Source: Meghimatium bilineatum (taxonomy: Eukaryota; Mollusca; Gastropoda; Stylommatophora; Philomycidae). From it: DNA of 64,000 bases. The notes beneath the pieces are model-generated. The model made no database searches and had not been told where the DNA came from. It saw only the letters and a list, made by a program, of their open reading frames with translations. This document shows positions 57,701-60,700 of this stretch, piece by piece. The DNA is taken from NCBI GenBank assembly GCA_034231615.1, contig CM067315.1, forward strand, positions 10,005,915-10,069,914. The letters run 5' to 3'. Position numbers and translations under genes: made by a program. Each line of letters begins with the position of its first letter. Position 1 is the first letter of the stretch.

Positions 57701-60700
57701 ATTAGATTCAGTATTCAATTCTTTATTTATATGTAAAACAATTATTTTAAAATCTCGAAGAATTTTGTGCGCTTTCCAAACAGTGTTTCCAAACCTATGT
57801 TTATTGTTTTTGTATTTTGGAATGTTTTTGTATTTTCCAAATACAAACCAAAATATAATGTAAATTTTCAAAAAAGAATTTGGTGGCAGGTTTTCTGTAA
57901 TTTTATTCTGGTTTGTTAATATAAAACAAATTACAGCTCTCCCTGAGGTGAATGGCTGTTGTGAAAACACTTTTGTATCTCAATCTGAGGCTCACTGTAA
58001 CGAATGTGTTAATCTATTATTTGTTTGTTGCAGGCATGTACAGGGTTACCTGGCTACTTTCCTGTGGATGAAAGCTGCAGTGATCAAACCTTCACATTTT
58101 GGTACTTACTTCAGGTGGGTAGAAATATATGCACAAGTTTGTTTTGACATGAAGTGGTTGCTTTGAATGAACTGGAGACTGTAATGGTGATGATTATGAA
58201 GTAATTCCATTAACTGTGAGCATGTAAACCCTTTACTCAGCAGTTACTGACTGTTTTGTATTTTTCTAGATAATATTTACATTTTGTAGGTTACCATTAC
58301 TTTCTGAGTGGCCCCCGTTACATAATTGTCTGTTGTGGAAATTGAACCTAGTATGTAAACCATCCTATGAGTGCTTTGTTCCTCTCCACCACAAAGTATA
58401 ACTGTTATCATTATTGTACTGCTTGATTTGATGACTATATCAAGGATCTGATATTACACTCTATGATTGCTATGTTTCTAGTTGCTATACTTTTTGATAA
58501 CTATCATAATCTGGTATTACATTCTATGGTTACAGTTTGATAACCAAAGAAATGGCATTAACCCACAGACTAAGCTGAAAGTTTACAGACCATTGGTACT
58601 CCCAGTATTGTTATACGCTAGTGAAGCATGGACTGTGTATAGACGTCAAGCGAGGAAACTCAATTACTTTCACACAATTTGTCTAAGAAAAGTTATGAAC
58701 ATCAGATGACAAGACAAGATTCCAAATACCACTGTCCTTGACAGATCTGGTATCTCTAGCATTGACACTATCCTGATGCATAACACAGATTCGTTGGGCA
58801 GGTCATTTGGTACGTATGCCAGACCATCACCTGCCAAAGATACTCATCTATGGTGAGCTGGAGAATGGTACACGATCTGAAGGTGGCCAAAAGAAGTGCT
58901 ACAAGAACTCATTAAGACCTCACTGAAAGCCTTTGAAATAGACCAAGATACATGGGAAGAACTTGCACAAAATAGATCTACATGGCGCTCTACAGTCAGA
59001 AAGGGCGCTTCATCTTGTGAATAGAGGCGGAAATGCAGCAGCTCAACAGCAGAGGATAGCTAGAAAGTCACGGATAGACCAAAATCCATCTACAGTGGTC
59101 ATTCCATGCCCGCACTATCCAAGGACATTTACAGCTCGAATAGGGCTTATTAGCCATTTACGAACTCATAATCAAGGACATAATTCTAACTGAATTTTCA
59201 GAAGTGGTTGTAACAAATGGTCATCATCACTTGTGATGGATGAACAAACACAGTTTGGTATAATTTTATCAATGTATCTGACATTTTGTTCTGTGATTAT
59301 TGTTCTATGATTATTGTTCTGTGATTATTGTTCTATGATTATTGTTCTATGATTATTGTTCTGTGATTGTTAAATATAGGATGAGCTCAGTATGATCTCT
59401 GAGGACGACCATATTCCATTGATGGAGATATTCAAGCCTATATACTATTCATTGATTGATCTGTTAATAGTGAAAGCCAGGCACCCATCAGACTCTGAAT
59501 ATGCTTCTTGGTCTTTAGGTAGGTTCTGTTTAGGTAACTGTTGAATTGTATGTTGGAAATACAGGATTTTGTGTAACTATTGAAGAGTGTGTTTCAATAG
59601 TTGTGTTTTGTGTGAACTATTGAATTGTATCTTAGAATGTAATGACCTCAGCAACGTACTCTGTGAACACTCTCACCTGTGAACGGCCTGAGATGTGTTC
59701 AGGCTCCATGCTCCACCGACGGTTGGTTGCTGATCCAGCAGTTAATGGGCTCGTGCTCTTTGACCCAGTGCCTTTGTGTGATATATGCATGTGTTTGTGA
59801 GCTGCTGTTGTGTTCCGTATAATGTGTTCAATTGATCTGGCCTAGGAGGACGAAATGCTCGACTGACAGCCTGTTACAAGGTCATAAAGTTGGTGATATC
59901 ATGTTGAGATTTGTCTCCAAATGCATGATCAGTATTGTCAACCAATACACTTAAGTCTGATTTTTGGAAAATTAATGCGTGCGAGACACAACCATTTATT
60001 GGTCCACCAGGTATGGAGACGATTTCCAGTAGTTCTGTGTGGTTCACAGAGAGCATGGTGAGACATGTAGAAAACTATGGTCATCCACAACATTGAATTT
60101 TATTTCAAGTCATCTGAATAAATTCACATACCTAGGTGGTACACCATCATTAAATGGCACTGTTCATAATGAAGTGTATACCAGGATCTCCAAGGCAAGC
60201 AGCACTTTCTGCAGACTGGACGCAAATGTGCGGCATAGAAATGGCATTAGCCTACAGACTAACTGAAAATTTACATAGCAGTGGTACTTCCAGTGCTGTT
60301 ATATTCTGGTGAAACATGGACTGTGCTTAGGCGACATAAGGAAGCTCAATCACTTTCACACAACTTGTCTCAGAAAAGTTATTAACATCTGATGACAAGA
60401 CAAGAGTTCAGATACCACTGTCCATGACAGATGACATATCCCTAGTATTGACACTATTTGGATGCAGATACAGATTCATTGTGCAGGTCACATTGTGCGT
60501 ATGCCAGATCATCGCCCGCCAAAGATACGTCTCTATGGTGAGTTGGAATTAGGCATACATTCTCAAGGTGGCCAAAAGAAGCGCTACAAGGACTTGTTAA
60601 AGACCTCACTGTAAGCCTTTGAAGTAAACCAAGATACATGGGAAGATCCTGCATAGAGTTACATAGCTCTGTATGGTAAAAAAAGATACATAGCATCTTG

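Noticed and set aside
57497..57970. 157-codon minus-strand frame in intron 11
   Set aside because: No recognisable domain, basic and Lys/Asn-rich as expected by chance in AT-rich DNA; left as undetermined.
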